From Pseudomonadota bacterium (GTDB lineage: Bacteria > Pseudomonadota > Alphaproteobacteria > Rhizobiales > Beijerinckiaceae), in assembly GCA_021777915.1 (NCBI GenBank), contig JAJYCZ010000008.1, positions 1 through 39,997 on the forward strand: a stretch of 39,997 bases of DNA. Direction: 5' to 3'. Positions 9,197-18,158 of this stretch are shown here, piece by piece. Positions within the stretch are counted from its first letter, which is position 1. Every line of letters starts with the position of its first letter. The position numbers and the translations under genes were made by a program. Under the pieces are notes generated by a model, which was not told the origin of the DNA, searched no databases, and saw only the letters and a list, made by a program, of their open reading frames with translations.

Positions 9197-10027
9197 TTGA
9201 AAATCCTTTCCGACGTCGCCCCACCGGCCGCCGAGACGGCGTTCAGGCCCTTCGCTCTCGTCGAAGGCGCGGCGGACGCGCGCCTGATCGTCTTCGGCGA
9301 CCACGCCAGCAACGCCTTGCCGCCCGCCTGTGGCGATCTCGGCCTGTCGCGCGAATCGCTGCGCCGCCACATCGCCTATGACATCGGCGCCGAATCCGTC
9401 GTTCGCGGCCTCGCCGCCCTGACCGGGGCCCCGGCCGCGCTCGCCATGTTCTCGCGCCTGCTGATCGACCCGAATCGCGGCGAGGACGATCCCACTCTGG
9501 TCATGCGCATTTCCGACGGCGCGCTGATCCCGGGCAACGCGCGAATCGGCGCAAGGGAAATCGCCCGCCGGGTCGAGGCGTTCTGGCGGCCCTATCGCGA
9601 GGCCTGCGCCGGCCTGATCGACGCGGCGCTGGCCCGCGGCGCGGTTCCGGCCCTGATAGGAGTCCACACCTTCACCCCGCATTTCCAGGGCCGGGCGCGG
9701 CCCTGGCAGGTGGGCGTGCTCTGGGACAAGGATCCCCGCCTCGCCCTGCCGCTGATCGAGGCGCTGCGGCGCGAAAACCTCGTCGTCGGCGACAATGAGC
9801 CTTATGACGGGGCTTTGCGCGGCGACAGCATGTATGAACATTCGACCCGGCGCGGCCTGCCCGGCGCGCTGATCGAGATTCGCCAGGATCTGCTGCAAAC
9901 GCCGGAGCAATGCGCCGCCTGGGCGGCGCGGCTTGCCCGCATCCTGCCGCCGATCCTCGCCCGGCCAGAGACGCGGCGGGTCGAATTCCACGGCTCCCGA
10001 AGCGACGCCGAGCCGGCGCCCGCTTGA
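9197..10027 (+). CDS. N-formylglutamate amidohydrolase family protein (start uncertain; TTG proposed)
   Basis: IVFGDHASNALPP, HIAYDIGAESVVRGLA, FSRLLIDPNRGEDDPTLV, GVHTFTPHFQG, EHSTRRGLPGALIEIRQDLL. Upstream in-frame ATGs would run antisense into the DUF1036 gene. Confidence 0.88.
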   Translation: MKILSDVAPPAAETAFRPFALVEGAADARLIVFGDHASNALPPACGDLGLSRESLRRHIAYDIGAESVVRGLAALTGAPAALAMFSRLLIDPNRGEDDPTLVMRISDGALIPGNARIGAREIARRVEAFWRPYREACAGLIDAALARGAVPALIGVHTFTPHFQGRARPWQVGVLWDKDPRLALPLIEALRRENLVVGDNEPYDGALRGDSMYEHSTRRGLPGALIEIRQDLLQTPEQCAAWAARLARILPPILARPETRRVEFHGSRSDAEPAPA

Positions 10028-10090
10028 CGCCCGCGCCGCGCGACGCCTATTCAGGGGCTCCCTCACTCCTTAACATTCCGCGGGAACGAT

Positions 10091-10333
10091 ATGGGCGCGA
10101 ACACGCTGGACGGCGGCCATCTGAAAAGCTTCATCGAGCGCATCGAGCGGCTCGAAGAGGAGAAGAAGGCGCTCGCCGACGACATCAAGGACATTTACGC
10201 CGAGGCCAAGGGCAATGGCTATGACGTGAAAATCATGCGGAAAATCGTCTCGATCCGCAAACAGGACGCGACGAAAAGGCGGGAGGAGGAGGAAATCCTC
10301 GACCTCTATCTCTCGGCGCTCGGATCGGAGTGA
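10091..10333 (+). CDS. gapR: DUF2312 / GapR family DNA-binding protein
   Basis: [68 protein letters not shown]: near-canonical GapR/DUF2312. Confidence 0.92.
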   Translation: MGANTLDGGHLKSFIERIERLEEEKKALADDIKDIYAEAKGNGYDVKIMRKIVSIRKQDATKRREEEEILDLYLSALGSE

Positions 10334-10440
10334 CTTTCATTTTTGCATGAAGGGCCTTGCCGCGCCCAAGCGCGCGCGGGCCATTGCCGCGCTCGCCTCC
10401 CGCCCCTAAATCGGCTTCACCGGAAAACAAAGGAGCGCGC

Positions 10441-11556
10441 ATGCCATCCGAATCCAAGCTGTTCCAGCCCTACGACCTGGGCGGGCTTCGCCTCGCCAAC
10501 CGCATCGTCATGGCGCCGCTGACCCGCTCCCGCGCCACGGCGGGAACGGACGCTCCCAACGAGCTGGTGGCCGAATATTACCGCCAGCGCGCCAGCGCTG
10601 GGCTGATCATCAGCGAGGCCTCGCAGATTTCCCGCCAGGGGCAGGGCTATCTGCAGACGCCGGGCGTCCATACCGAGGAACAGGCGCGGGGCTGGCGCCT
10701 TGTCACCGACGCCGTGCATGAGGCCGGCGGCAAGATTTTCATCCAGCTCTGGCATGTCGGCCGCATTTCCCATGTCGATTTCCAGCCGGGCGGCGGCGCG
10801 CCGGTCGCGCCCTCCGCGATCCAAGCGAAATCGCGCGTGTTCACCACCGAGGGATTCGTCGAGACCTCGCCGCCGCGCGCGCTGAAAACCGAGGAAATTC
10901 CGGGAATCGTCGCCGATTACGTCCACGCCGCCGAGCTGGCCAAAAAGGCCGGCTTCGACGGGGTCGAAATCCACGCCGCCAACGGCTATCTGCTCGACCA
11001 GTTCCAGAAGGACGCGACCAATCATCGCAGCGATTCCTATGGCGGCTCGATCGAGAACCGCTGCCGGCTCACGCTCGAAGTCGTGGACGCGATCGCCAGG
11101 ATCTGGCCGTCGGACCGGATCGGCATCCGGCTTGCGCCGGTCAGCCCGGCCAATGACATCGCCGACAGCAATCCGCAGGCGCTTTTCGAATATCTGGTCC
11201 GTCAGCTCGACGCCCGTCAGCTCGTCTATATTCATGTGATCGAGGGTGCGACCCAGGGCGCGCGGGACTTTGCGCCTTTCGATTATTCCGCGCTGCGCAA
11301 GGCGTTTCGCGGCGCCTATCTCGCCAACAACGGCTACGGCCGGGAGATGGCGATCGAGGCGGTCGAGACCGGCGCCGCCGATCTCGTCGCCTTCGGACGG
11401 TCGTTCATCTCCAATCCCGATCTGGTCGAGCGCCTGCGCCGCGACGGCGCGCTCAACGCGCCGGACGGTCAGACTTTCTTTGGCGGCGGCGCCAAGGGCT
11501 ATACCGATTACCCGACGCTCGCCGCTTCAGCCGCGGCGCCGGTAAGGCTCCATTAA
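10441..11556 (+). CDS. nemA: Old yellow enzyme family NADH:flavin oxidoreductase (N-ethylmaleimide reductase-like)
   Basis: ANRIVMAPLTRSRA, QLWHVGRISHVDFQPGG, GFDGVEIHAANGYLLDQFQKDATNHRSDSYGGSIENRCR; start by SD aaaggagcgcgcATG. Confidence 0.92.
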   Translation: MPSESKLFQPYDLGGLRLANRIVMAPLTRSRATAGTDAPNELVAEYYRQRASAGLIISEASQISRQGQGYLQTPGVHTEEQARGWRLVTDAVHEAGGKIFIQLWHVGRISHVDFQPGGGAPVAPSAIQAKSRVFTTEGFVETSPPRALKTEEIPGIVADYVHAAELAKKAGFDGVEIHAANGYLLDQFQKDATNHRSDSYGGSIENRCRLTLEVVDAIARIWPSDRIGIRLAPVSPANDIADSNPQALFEYLVRQLDARQLVYIHVIEGATQGARDFAPFDYSALRKAFRGAYLANNGYGREMAIEAVETGAADLVAFGRSFISNPDLVERLRRDGALNAPDGQTFFGGGAKGYTDYPTLAASAAAPVRLH

Positions 11557-11618
11557 CCATAAGTCCATAACGCTGGCTTCATGCGCGGCGCCTCGCCGCC
11601 GCGCCGCGAGGCCAGCAC

Positions 11619-13349
11619 TTGTCCGTCGAACCGCGTCGCGAGTCCGAATTCGCTTGCGTGCGATCGCTTCGCGATCGCACGATCTTGCGCGCGCTCGCCA
11701 CATCGGGTCTGGGCGTCTTGGCCCTGGGCGTCTTGGCCCTGGGCGTCTTGGCCCTGGGCGTCTTGGCTCTGGCGGCTCCGGCCCTCGCCCAGGACGCGGG
11801 CCTGCGCGCCTCGGACGACGCCGGCCTCGCTGGCGCGGCTCCGGCGATGGCGTCCGGCGCGGACGCGCCGCCCGCGCCGGAAGGGGCGCCAGCGCCCATG
11901 ACGCGCCTGTCCGACGCCATCGATCCCGACGCCACCGCCCTGTCGCCAGAAGCCGCCGCCGCCAATTACGGCAAGCCGCGGCCCTTCAAGCCGAAGCCCA
12001 AATCCAACCGCAAAAGCCCGGCTCATCCGCTGCCGGACCTCGCGCCCTATCCGACCTCCGCCGAGGCGCGGCGCGCCCGCCGGCTGGGCCTGCGCGCCGA
12101 CGCGGTCGATCCCGCCCTTCTGGTTCCGTCTCCGATGGCCGCCTTGCCCGCGACCGTTTCCGCCAAGCCAAAGCCCAAGCTCGACCTCGATCCCTTCGCG
12201 CCTCCAGGACTGGACGCCGGGCCTTTGCGCGCCCATGCCTATTCCGAAACCGATTTTGGATATAATTCCAATCCTTTGGAGGCCTCGCCGGGAGCAAGCT
12301 TTCTGCGCGGATCGAGCTTCCTGCGGGAGGAGGTCGGTCTGTCCGCCGTCTCCGACTGGTCGAGCCACTCCTTCACCGGCGACATGCGGCTCGGCTATGA
12401 CGATTTTTTACAGCTTCCCGCCGCCAACGCCCCGGACGGCGCCGGCAAGTTTCTCGCGCGCATCGACGTCGCGCGCGACACCAAGGTCAATGTTGACGGC
12501 AATTACGGGCTTTCGACGCAGTTTCAGACCTCGCCCAACCTGTACAACAATGGCGCCTCGACCCAGCTCGCCTCGCGGCCGCTCATCGCGACCTATGGCG
12601 GCGGCCTGGGGCTGAGCCAGGATTTCAACCGGCTCGAACTGACCCTGCGCGGCGCCTATGAGCGCACTTACTGGGCCGACGCTCATTTCGCCGACGGCTC
12701 GACGCAAGCTCTGTCGCAGGATTCCTACGATGATTATGGCGCGACCCTCAAGGCGGCCTATGCGCTGACGCCCGAGGTCCAGCCCTTCCTCGCCGGCGGC
12801 GTGGACCAGCGCATTCACGACGCGACCGTGGCCACCGATGGCTATGAACGCAATTCGGTTGGCGCCTCGATCGTCGGCGGCTCGACTTTCCTGTTCAGCC
12901 AGTTGCTGACCGGCTCGGCCTCGGCCGGCTATGAAGACCGCCATTACCAGGACCCGCGCCTCACCGATCTGCGCGGCCCGATCTACGACCTTTCGCTGAT
13001 CTGGACGCCGACGCCGCTGACCAAGGTGACTTTGCGCGGCCAGGGTTCGATGGACGAAGCCCTCCTCTACAACGCCTCGGGCGTACTGAACCGCAGCTTC
13101 AGCCTTGAGGTCGCCCACGCCCTGCGGCGCGATCTCACGGTGACGGGGACCGCCGGGGTGCTCTATTCAACTTATCCTGGCAACCCGCTGGTCCAAACCT
13201 ACTACACCGCCGGACTGAAGGCGGAATATCATCTCACCCGCCACATCGTGGCCACGGCCGCCTATGCGCTCCAGAAGATGGCCGCCAATCAGACCGGGTC
13301 GGATTTCACCGCCAATATCATGACCGTCGGCCTGAAGCTCCAGGAATAG
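11619..13349 (+). CDS. Outer-membrane beta-barrel protein (BBP2_2/PF10082-like), TTG start as in ORF track uncertain
   Basis: Signal peptide ending APALA|QDA; Pro/Lys-rich linker; alternating beta-strand pattern with terminal YALQKMAANQTGSDFTANIMTVGLKLQE. Confidence 0.8.
   Translation: MSVEPRRESEFACVRSLRDRTILRALATSGLGVLALGVLALGVLALGVLALAAPALAQDAGLRASDDAGLAGAAPAMASGADAPPAPEGAPAPMTRLSDAIDPDATALSPEAAAANYGKPRPFKPKPKSNRKSPAHPLPDLAPYPTSAEARRARRLGLRADAVDPALLVPSPMAALPATVSAKPKPKLDLDPFAPPGLDAGPLRAHAYSETDFGYNSNPLEASPGASFLRGSSFLREEVGLSAVSDWSSHSFTGDMRLGYDDFLQLPAANAPDGAGKFLARIDVARDTKVNVDGNYGLSTQFQTSPNLYNNGASTQLASRPLIATYGGGLGLSQDFNRLELTLRGAYERTYWADAHFADGSTQALSQDSYDDYGATLKAAYALTPEVQPFLAGGVDQRIHDATVATDGYERNSVGASIVGGSTFLFSQLLTGSASAGYEDRHYQDPRLTDLRGPIYDLSLIWTPTPLTKVTLRGQGSMDEALLYNASGVLNRSFSLEVAHALRRDLTVTGTAGVLYSTYPGNPLVQTYYTAGLKAEYHLTRHIVATAAYALQKMAANQTGSDFTANIMTVGLKLQE
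11658..11680. repeat. Perfect 9-bp inverted repeat with 5-nt loop at the 5' end of the beta-barrel ORF
   Basis: gtgcgatcg(11658-11666) cttcg cgatcgcac(11672-11680). Confidence 0.8.
11709..11768 (+). repeat. Four tandem copies of a 15-bp unit ctgggcgtcttggcc within the signal peptide
   Basis: 11709-11723, 11724-11738, 11739-11753 identical; 11754-11768 differs only at the 3' end; encodes (GVLAL)x4. Confidence 0.95.
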
Positions 13350-13353
13350 GAGC

Positions 13354-14244
13354 TCACAGACTGCCGACGATCCGCTTCAGTTCGGCGCGGAATCCCGGCT
13401 CGATGTCGGGCCGCGCCAGAGCGAAGGCGACATTGGCGGCGAGAAAGCCGATTTTCGAGCCGGTGTCATAGGTCTTGCCGTCGAAATGCCGGGCGAAGAA
13501 TCTCTGCGTCGTCTTCAGTTCGCGCATGGAATCGGTCAGCTGGATTTCGCCGCCGGCGCCCTTCTCGCCCTTGCGCAGGAAGTCGAAGATCTCCGGCTGG
13601 AGGATATAGCGGCCGGAGATGATGTAATTCGATGGCGCGGTTCCCTTGGCCGGTTTTTCCACCATGCCCATGATCTCGAAGGAGGGGCCGAATTCGCGGC
13701 CCTTGGCGACCACGCCATATTGCGAGGTCTCCTCCATCGCCACTTCCTCGACGGCGATGACATTGCCGCCGAGCTCCTCATAGGTGTCGATGCACTGGCG
13801 CAGGCAGCGCTTTCCGTCCGAGCCCGGCAAGGTGATCATGTCGGGAAGCACGACGGCGAAGGGCTCGTCGTCGATGACTTCGCGCGCGCACCAGATGGCG
13901 TGGCCGAGGCCGAGCGGCTCCTGCTGGCGGGTGAAGCTGGTCGCCCCGGCGGCGGGAAGCGAGCTTTGCAGCTCCTCCAGCTCCTTCAGCTTGCCCCGGC
14001 GGCGCAGCGTTTCCTCAAGCTCGTAGGCGACGTCGAAATGATCTTCGATCACCGCCTTGTTGCGCCCGGTGACGAAAATGAAATGTTCGATGCCGGCTTC
14101 GCGCGCCTCTTCGACGCAATGCTGCAGCACCGGGCGATCGACCACGGTCAGCATTTCCTTGGGCACGGTTTTCGTGGCCGGAAGCACACGGGTGCCGAGG
14201 CCGGCGACAGGGAAAACGGCTTTGCGAACGGGCTTCTTGGCCAT
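13354..14244 (-). CDS. galU: UTP--glucose-1-phosphate uridylyltransferase
   Basis: [41 protein letters not shown], full-length; start trimmed from ORF 13354..14301. Confidence 0.97.
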   Translation of the reverse strand: MAKKPVRKAVFPVAGLGTRVLPATKTVPKEMLTVVDRPVLQHCVEEAREAGIEHFIFVTGRNKAVIEDHFDVAYELEETLRRRGKLKELEELQSSLPAAGATSFTRQQEPLGLGHAIWCAREVIDDEPFAVVLPDMITLPGSDGKRCLRQCIDTYEELGGNVIAVEEVAMEETSQYGVVAKGREFGPSFEIMGMVEKPAKGTAPSNYIISGRYILQPEIFDFLRKGEKGAGGEIQLTDSMRELKTTQRFFARHFDGKTYDTGSKIGFLAANVAFALARPDIEPGFRAELKRIVGSL

Positions 14245-14444
14245 GGAATATCCGTCTTGGACGATGTGCGACTGGGTGAACGGGACGGCGCCTTTTAGCA
14301 CCTGCGAAATGCTTGCGCCAAGACCCGTTAAAATTCGCTCGTCAAAATCCGCCCTTTCGACTTTCGCCGCTTCGCCTCAAGCTTTTTATGGTTTACAAGG
14401 CGCCGCGCCCGCAAGGGCGGCGAATCGACAAGGGCTGAAGAGAC

Positions 14445-15443
14445 ATGACCGTTCTCGTGACAGGCGGCGCCGGCTATATCGGCTCCCACATGGCCTATGA
14501 GCTGACCGACGCCGGCGAGGACGTGGTCGTGCTCGACAATCTCTCGACCGGACGGCGCGCCTCCGTGCCGCCGCAAGCGGAACTGGTGGTGGGAGATTTC
14601 GGCGACGAGGCTTTGGTCGGGGACTTGCTGAAAAGCCGGAACATCGACTCGATCATCCATTTCGCCGCGAAAATCGTGGTGCCGGAATCGGTCTCCGATC
14701 CCCTGGGCTATTACCGGAACAACACCGCCTCGGCCCGCAGCCTGCTCGCCAACGCCGTCGAGGCCGGGGTGAAGAATTTCATCTTTTCCTCCACGGCGGC
14801 TGTCTATGGCGAGCCCGAACGCAATCCGGTCACCGAGGACGAGACGCTGAAACCCGTCTCGCCCTACGGCCGTTCAAAACTGATGGTCGAATGGATGCTG
14901 GAGGATGTCGCCCACGCCCATGGCCTGCGCTATGTCGCCCTGCGCTATTTCAATGTCGCCGGCGCCGATCCGAAGGGCCGCACCGGCCAGTCCACCCCCA
15001 ACGCCACCCATCTGATCAAGGTCGCGGTCCAGGCGGCGCTCGGCCTGCGCCCCGGCATGGAAGTGTTCGGAACCGATTACCCGACGCCCGACGGCTCCTG
15101 CCTGCGCGACTACATCCAGGTCACCGACCTGGTGCGCGCCCATAGCGACGCCCTGCGCCATCTGCGGGCGGGGGGCGAGAATCTCAAGTGCAATTGCGGC
15201 TACAAGCGCGGCTATTCGGTGCTGGAAGTGGTCGAGACGGTGAAAAAAGTCTCGGGCGTCGATTTCCCGGTCAAAATCTCGGGCCGCCGCCCCGGCGACC
15301 CGGCGGCCATCGTCGCCGCCAACGAGCGCATCCGCGAAAAACTGGGCTGGACCCCGATCCACGACGATCTGGAAGAGATCGTGCGGCAGGCGCTTCGCTG
15401 GGAGAAGAAGCTGGCGGAAGAAAAGGCGGAAGCCGAAGCCTAG
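14445..15443 (+). CDS. galE: UDP-glucose 4-epimerase
   Basis: VLVTGGAGYIGSHMAYEL, SSTAAVYGEPE, SPYGRSKLMVEWML, LRYFNVAGADPKGRTGQ. Confidence 0.96.
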   Translation: MTVLVTGGAGYIGSHMAYELTDAGEDVVVLDNLSTGRRASVPPQAELVVGDFGDEALVGDLLKSRNIDSIIHFAAKIVVPESVSDPLGYYRNNTASARSLLANAVEAGVKNFIFSSTAAVYGEPERNPVTEDETLKPVSPYGRSKLMVEWMLEDVAHAHGLRYVALRYFNVAGADPKGRTGQSTPNATHLIKVAVQAALGLRPGMEVFGTDYPTPDGSCLRDYIQVTDLVRAHSDALRHLRAGGENLKCNCGYKRGYSVLEVVETVKKVSGVDFPVKISGRRPGDPAAIVAANERIREKLGWTPIHDDLEEIVRQALRWEKKLAEEKAEAEA

Positions 15444-15517
15444 CGGTCGAAATCTGACGTTTGTTTCGCGTTCGCGAATGACCGCGAATGGCGGAGAGCG
15501 GACCGCCGCCGATGTCG

Positions 15518-15536
15518 CCGGCAGGGTCCCTGCCGG
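15518..15536. terminator. Candidate hairpin downstream of galE (no clear T-tract)
   Basis: Perfect ccggcaggg-t-ccctgccgg. Confidence 0.35.
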
Positions 15537-15738
15537 GCGGGGAGCGGACCTACTGGGGTTGCGCTGGGAAGGACCGGAGTTCGCGCGATAGCCGTCATTC
15601 CGTTGCGAGCAACGAAAACGCCCTGACCGCCCACAACCACCATCGGTGGGACGGGTGCAGTCGACACAAACCGGACGCACAGGCTCTCTCAGGACTGCAC
15701 GGCGTCCAGCATCCTGTTGAGGCAGTGCGCGGCTCCCT

Positions 15739-16263
15739 TCAACCACGCGGTTTCAGCAGCCACCAAATCCAGCCGGCGAAGGTGACGACCAGAAACGGAT
15801 AGCCGAGCGTCGGCAGGGGGGCGGAAGTCGGCAGCAACGGCTCGCCCCAAGCGATCAGGCCGGCCGTGAGCGCGAACAGAACAGCCGCGACCGCGCCAGT
15901 CAGACGCGTCCACATTGAGAATGTCGAAGGGATGCTCGTCATCAGAAGCGACGCCGACCACAGAGCCACGCCGCCGCCGAATGACGGAACGCTGTCTCTC
16001 AGGCCGGCCGCGTTACCCGCCAATAGCAGGCTCTCCCCGGCGACGAACACAAGGAAGCCCGCCGCGACACAATCGCGCCCTTGCCGTCCGAACCTGACCG
16101 TCAGAAGCGCGGTCGCGACCACGAGCGCCACGCCGTCGATTGCCCAAAGCGTCTGCCGAACCGCGTCTTGAGCCACAAACGTGCCGGCTACGCCGAACAA
16201 TCCCCCGATCGCAAGACCGATTGCCGCAATCACGTCGAGGGGCGATCGCACACCTTCAGCCAT
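15739..16263 (-). CDS. Hypothetical multi-pass membrane protein
   Basis: MAEGVRSPLDVIAAIGLAIGGLFGVAGTF..., about six hydrophobic segments; start trimmed from ORF 15739..16335. Confidence 0.65.
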   Translation of the reverse strand: MAEGVRSPLDVIAAIGLAIGGLFGVAGTFVAQDAVRQTLWAIDGVALVVATALLTVRFGRQGRDCVAAGFLVFVAGESLLLAGNAAGLRDSVPSFGGGVALWSASLLMTSIPSTFSMWTRLTGAVAAVLFALTAGLIAWGEPLLPTSAPLPTLGYPFLVVTFAGWIWWLLKPRG

Positions 16264-16776
16264 GCTTTCCTTCCCGGAACTGTTTCGCTGTAAACCGATT
16301 GTAGCCGACAACGCCAGCAGAACGGATGGCCGCAAGCTTCCGCGTCTCGCTCAAGACAACACCCTCACGCCTCTCAAGACCGGATCGCTTATGCGTCTGG
16401 AACGGGAATAAGAGCATCGGAGCGGCGCGAAATCAACAGGGTGCTGTTCAGCCCAGGAAGGTCCGATTGTGGCGCAATCGACGCCTTCAGCCGAAGGCAG
16501 CTTTCTTGCGCTTCCCGACCATTCATAGGGACGATCTTGAAGCGCAGCAATGGGTCGACATGAAGCGCCAGCATGCGACGCCGGGAAGGTCTCTTCAGAG
16601 CCGAACACGGCCGTTGTTAGAAGCGCCGTTGACGGTCGCCAAGCGCCCGAGCCTCATCGCCGGCTATCGTTCTCGCGGGTGGAAAGCCCGACGGGCGCGG
16701 CCAAAGCTCCGCCTCTCTTCGAACGCGACGCGCGTTCGGCGGCGAGCATCCTTGCCCGGTTTTCGCGCCTGACCGA

Positions 16777-16923
16777 TCAGGCCTTTTTCGCGAATGGCGA
16801 GGCGGTTGGGCCGCCCTTGCCTTGCGCGTTCTGATAGGCCGTGCCGGCGGCTTTTTTGGGCGTGTTCTTGTCCGCCTTCGGTTTCTTCGCCTCTTTGTTG
16901 CCCCTGATCTGACCTTTGGCCAT
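16777..16923 (-). CDS. Small Lys-rich hypothetical protein (48 aa)
   Basis: MAKGQIRGNKEAKKPKADKNTPKKAAGTAYQNAQGKGGPTASPFAKKA*, strong SD (GGGAGGACATCATG); resembles conserved small 'MAKGQxRxNKExKKPK' proteins. Confidence 0.75.
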   Translation of the reverse strand: MAKGQIRGNKEAKKPKADKNTPKKAAGTAYQNAQGKGGPTASPFAKKA

Positions 16924-16964
16924 GATGTCCTCCCACGGTGAAAGCGAAAAAGCGTCCTGTCGAA

Positions 16965-17363
16965 TCATTTGGCGGGCAGGGGCCGCGCGGCGTCGAACTG
17001 GAGGTCAGGCTTGGCGCGGGGGGCCTTGTCGGGCCGGCGGGCTGGCGAACCCTCGGCGACCCGGATCGCCCTGGCGGCTTTGGCCGGCGCAAAGGCCATC
17101 TTTTTGTGGGCGGCGCAATAGCTGTCTCCCAGCAGGCGCCGGCAGCCGCAAAAGCGGAAGGCCTCAAAATGCTGGGGATCGCCGATCGGCCAGCGGCACA
17201 TGTCGCCCCGCAGTTCCGCGAGGCGGACCGGCCGGCAGCCGGGCAGCGTCGTCCATTTCGTGCTGACCGCCTGTGCGCCGATGAATTTCGAAGCCGCGTC
17301 CTGGCGCTGCGCCAGGACGTTCTTGAAACTGGACTGTTCCGGCGAATTGCCGATTTTGTGCAT
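16965..17363 (-). CDS. GcrA C-terminal-domain-like protein lacking the GcrA N-terminal DNA-binding domain
   Basis: MCRWPIGDPQHFEAFRFCGCRRLLGDSYCAAHKKMAF matches the GcrA C-terminal signature (MCKWPIGDP...FTFCG...YCxxHxxxAY); the preceding ~55 aa lack the WTDERVxxLKKLWxxGLSASQIAxxL helix-turn-helix. Confidence 0.8.
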   Translation of the reverse strand: MHKIGNSPEQSSFKNVLAQRQDAASKFIGAQAVSTKWTTLPGCRPVRLAELRGDMCRWPIGDPQHFEAFRFCGCRRLLGDSYCAAHKKMAFAPAKAARAIRVAEGSPARRPDKAPRAKPDLQFDAARPLPAK

Positions 17364-17670
17364 TTTGATTTCGCTTCCCGCGAGAAGAGGGCGTTCCGAC
17401 GAAAACGCACGAATCTCTGATTGTTGAAAATAGCCGGACATCTTGCAAAAAAGCCGGATCGCGCCTTTCGCATCCCGCCTGCGGGGCTGGCGGAGAAAAC
17501 ATTTCGGGCCGGACAGGAAACCGGCGCGAATTGCCCCGCGGTCGAAAGGCACTATAGGGCTTCGCCGCAACTTTTGCGAGGCAATTCAGCGTCGCCGCGA
17601 CGCCGGCGGGCGAAAAGCGCACGAACGGCAGTCAATTAGGCGGGCCCCGAGGTTCGAATCTGATTTTTTG

Positions 17671-17840
17671 GACCCATTCGACAGGCTCGCCGCTTTCGAC
17701 GCCGAAACGACCGGCAAGCAGGCGAACAAGCGTTTCGGGGCGACGATGAAACGGTCATATATGGATCGCGACGGACGGCTTCGAGCCGAACGCGGTCATC
17801 GCTCAGGGCGACGCGCCCATGATTTTCATCGCGAGCCCTC
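17671..17840 (+). pseudogene. Possible decayed PhoX (DUF839)-like phosphatase remnant in two frames
   Basis: 17671-17751 reads DPFDRLAAFDAETTGKQANKRFGAT; 17753-17840, one frame shifted, reads GHIWIATDGFEPNAVIAQGDAPMIFIAS. Both recall PhoX motifs but are short and disconnected. Confidence 0.3.
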
Positions 17841-18158
17841 CTCCCGCTCCGTCGCCCGCAACGCCCATTCGAGATAAGCGTCATCGTCGATCAGGATCGG
17901 CAAGGCGATGATTTCGGGCAGTTCGTAGCTGTGCAATTCCCTGATCGCGGCGGCAAGCGCGGAAAAATCCTTCTGGCGCGCCTTGGCCGAGATCAGGAAT
18001 TCCTTTTCCATTGTCGGCGCGCCTTTCCAGATATAATTGCTGGTCACCGGCGCGATCTGGACGCAGGCGGCAAGTTTCCTCTCGGTCAAGGCGTCGGCGA
18101 TCTCCTCGGCGCGAAGCTCGTCGTCGATCGTGGTCTGCACGATGCAAAAAGCGCTCAT
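17826..18158 (-). CDS. cutA: Divalent-cation tolerance protein CutA
   Basis: CIVQTTIDDELRAEEIADALTERKLAACVQIAPVTSNYIWKG...EKEFLISAKARQ...HSYELPEIIALPI. ATG overlaps the hemH stop (ATGA). Confidence 0.95.
   Translation of the reverse strand: MSAFCIVQTTIDDELRAEEIADALTERKLAACVQIAPVTSNYIWKGAPTMEKEFLISAKARQKDFSALAAAIRELHSYELPEIIALPILIDDDAYLEWALRATEREEGSR

Noticed and set aside
10347-10409. 20-aa ORF MKGLAAPKRARAIAALASRPP between gapR and the OYE gene
   Set aside because: Too short, no SD or terminator support.
16326-16834. Overlapping ORFs on both strands between the membrane protein and the Lys-rich protein
   Set aside because: Arg/Pro/Ser-rich without domain features; more like decayed or noncoding sequence.
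17641-17675. tRNA-like T-loop (gaggttcgaatctgat)
   Set aside because: The flanking bases do not form a T-stem and no acceptor, anticodon or D arm could be found; treated as coincidence, not a tRNA or att site.
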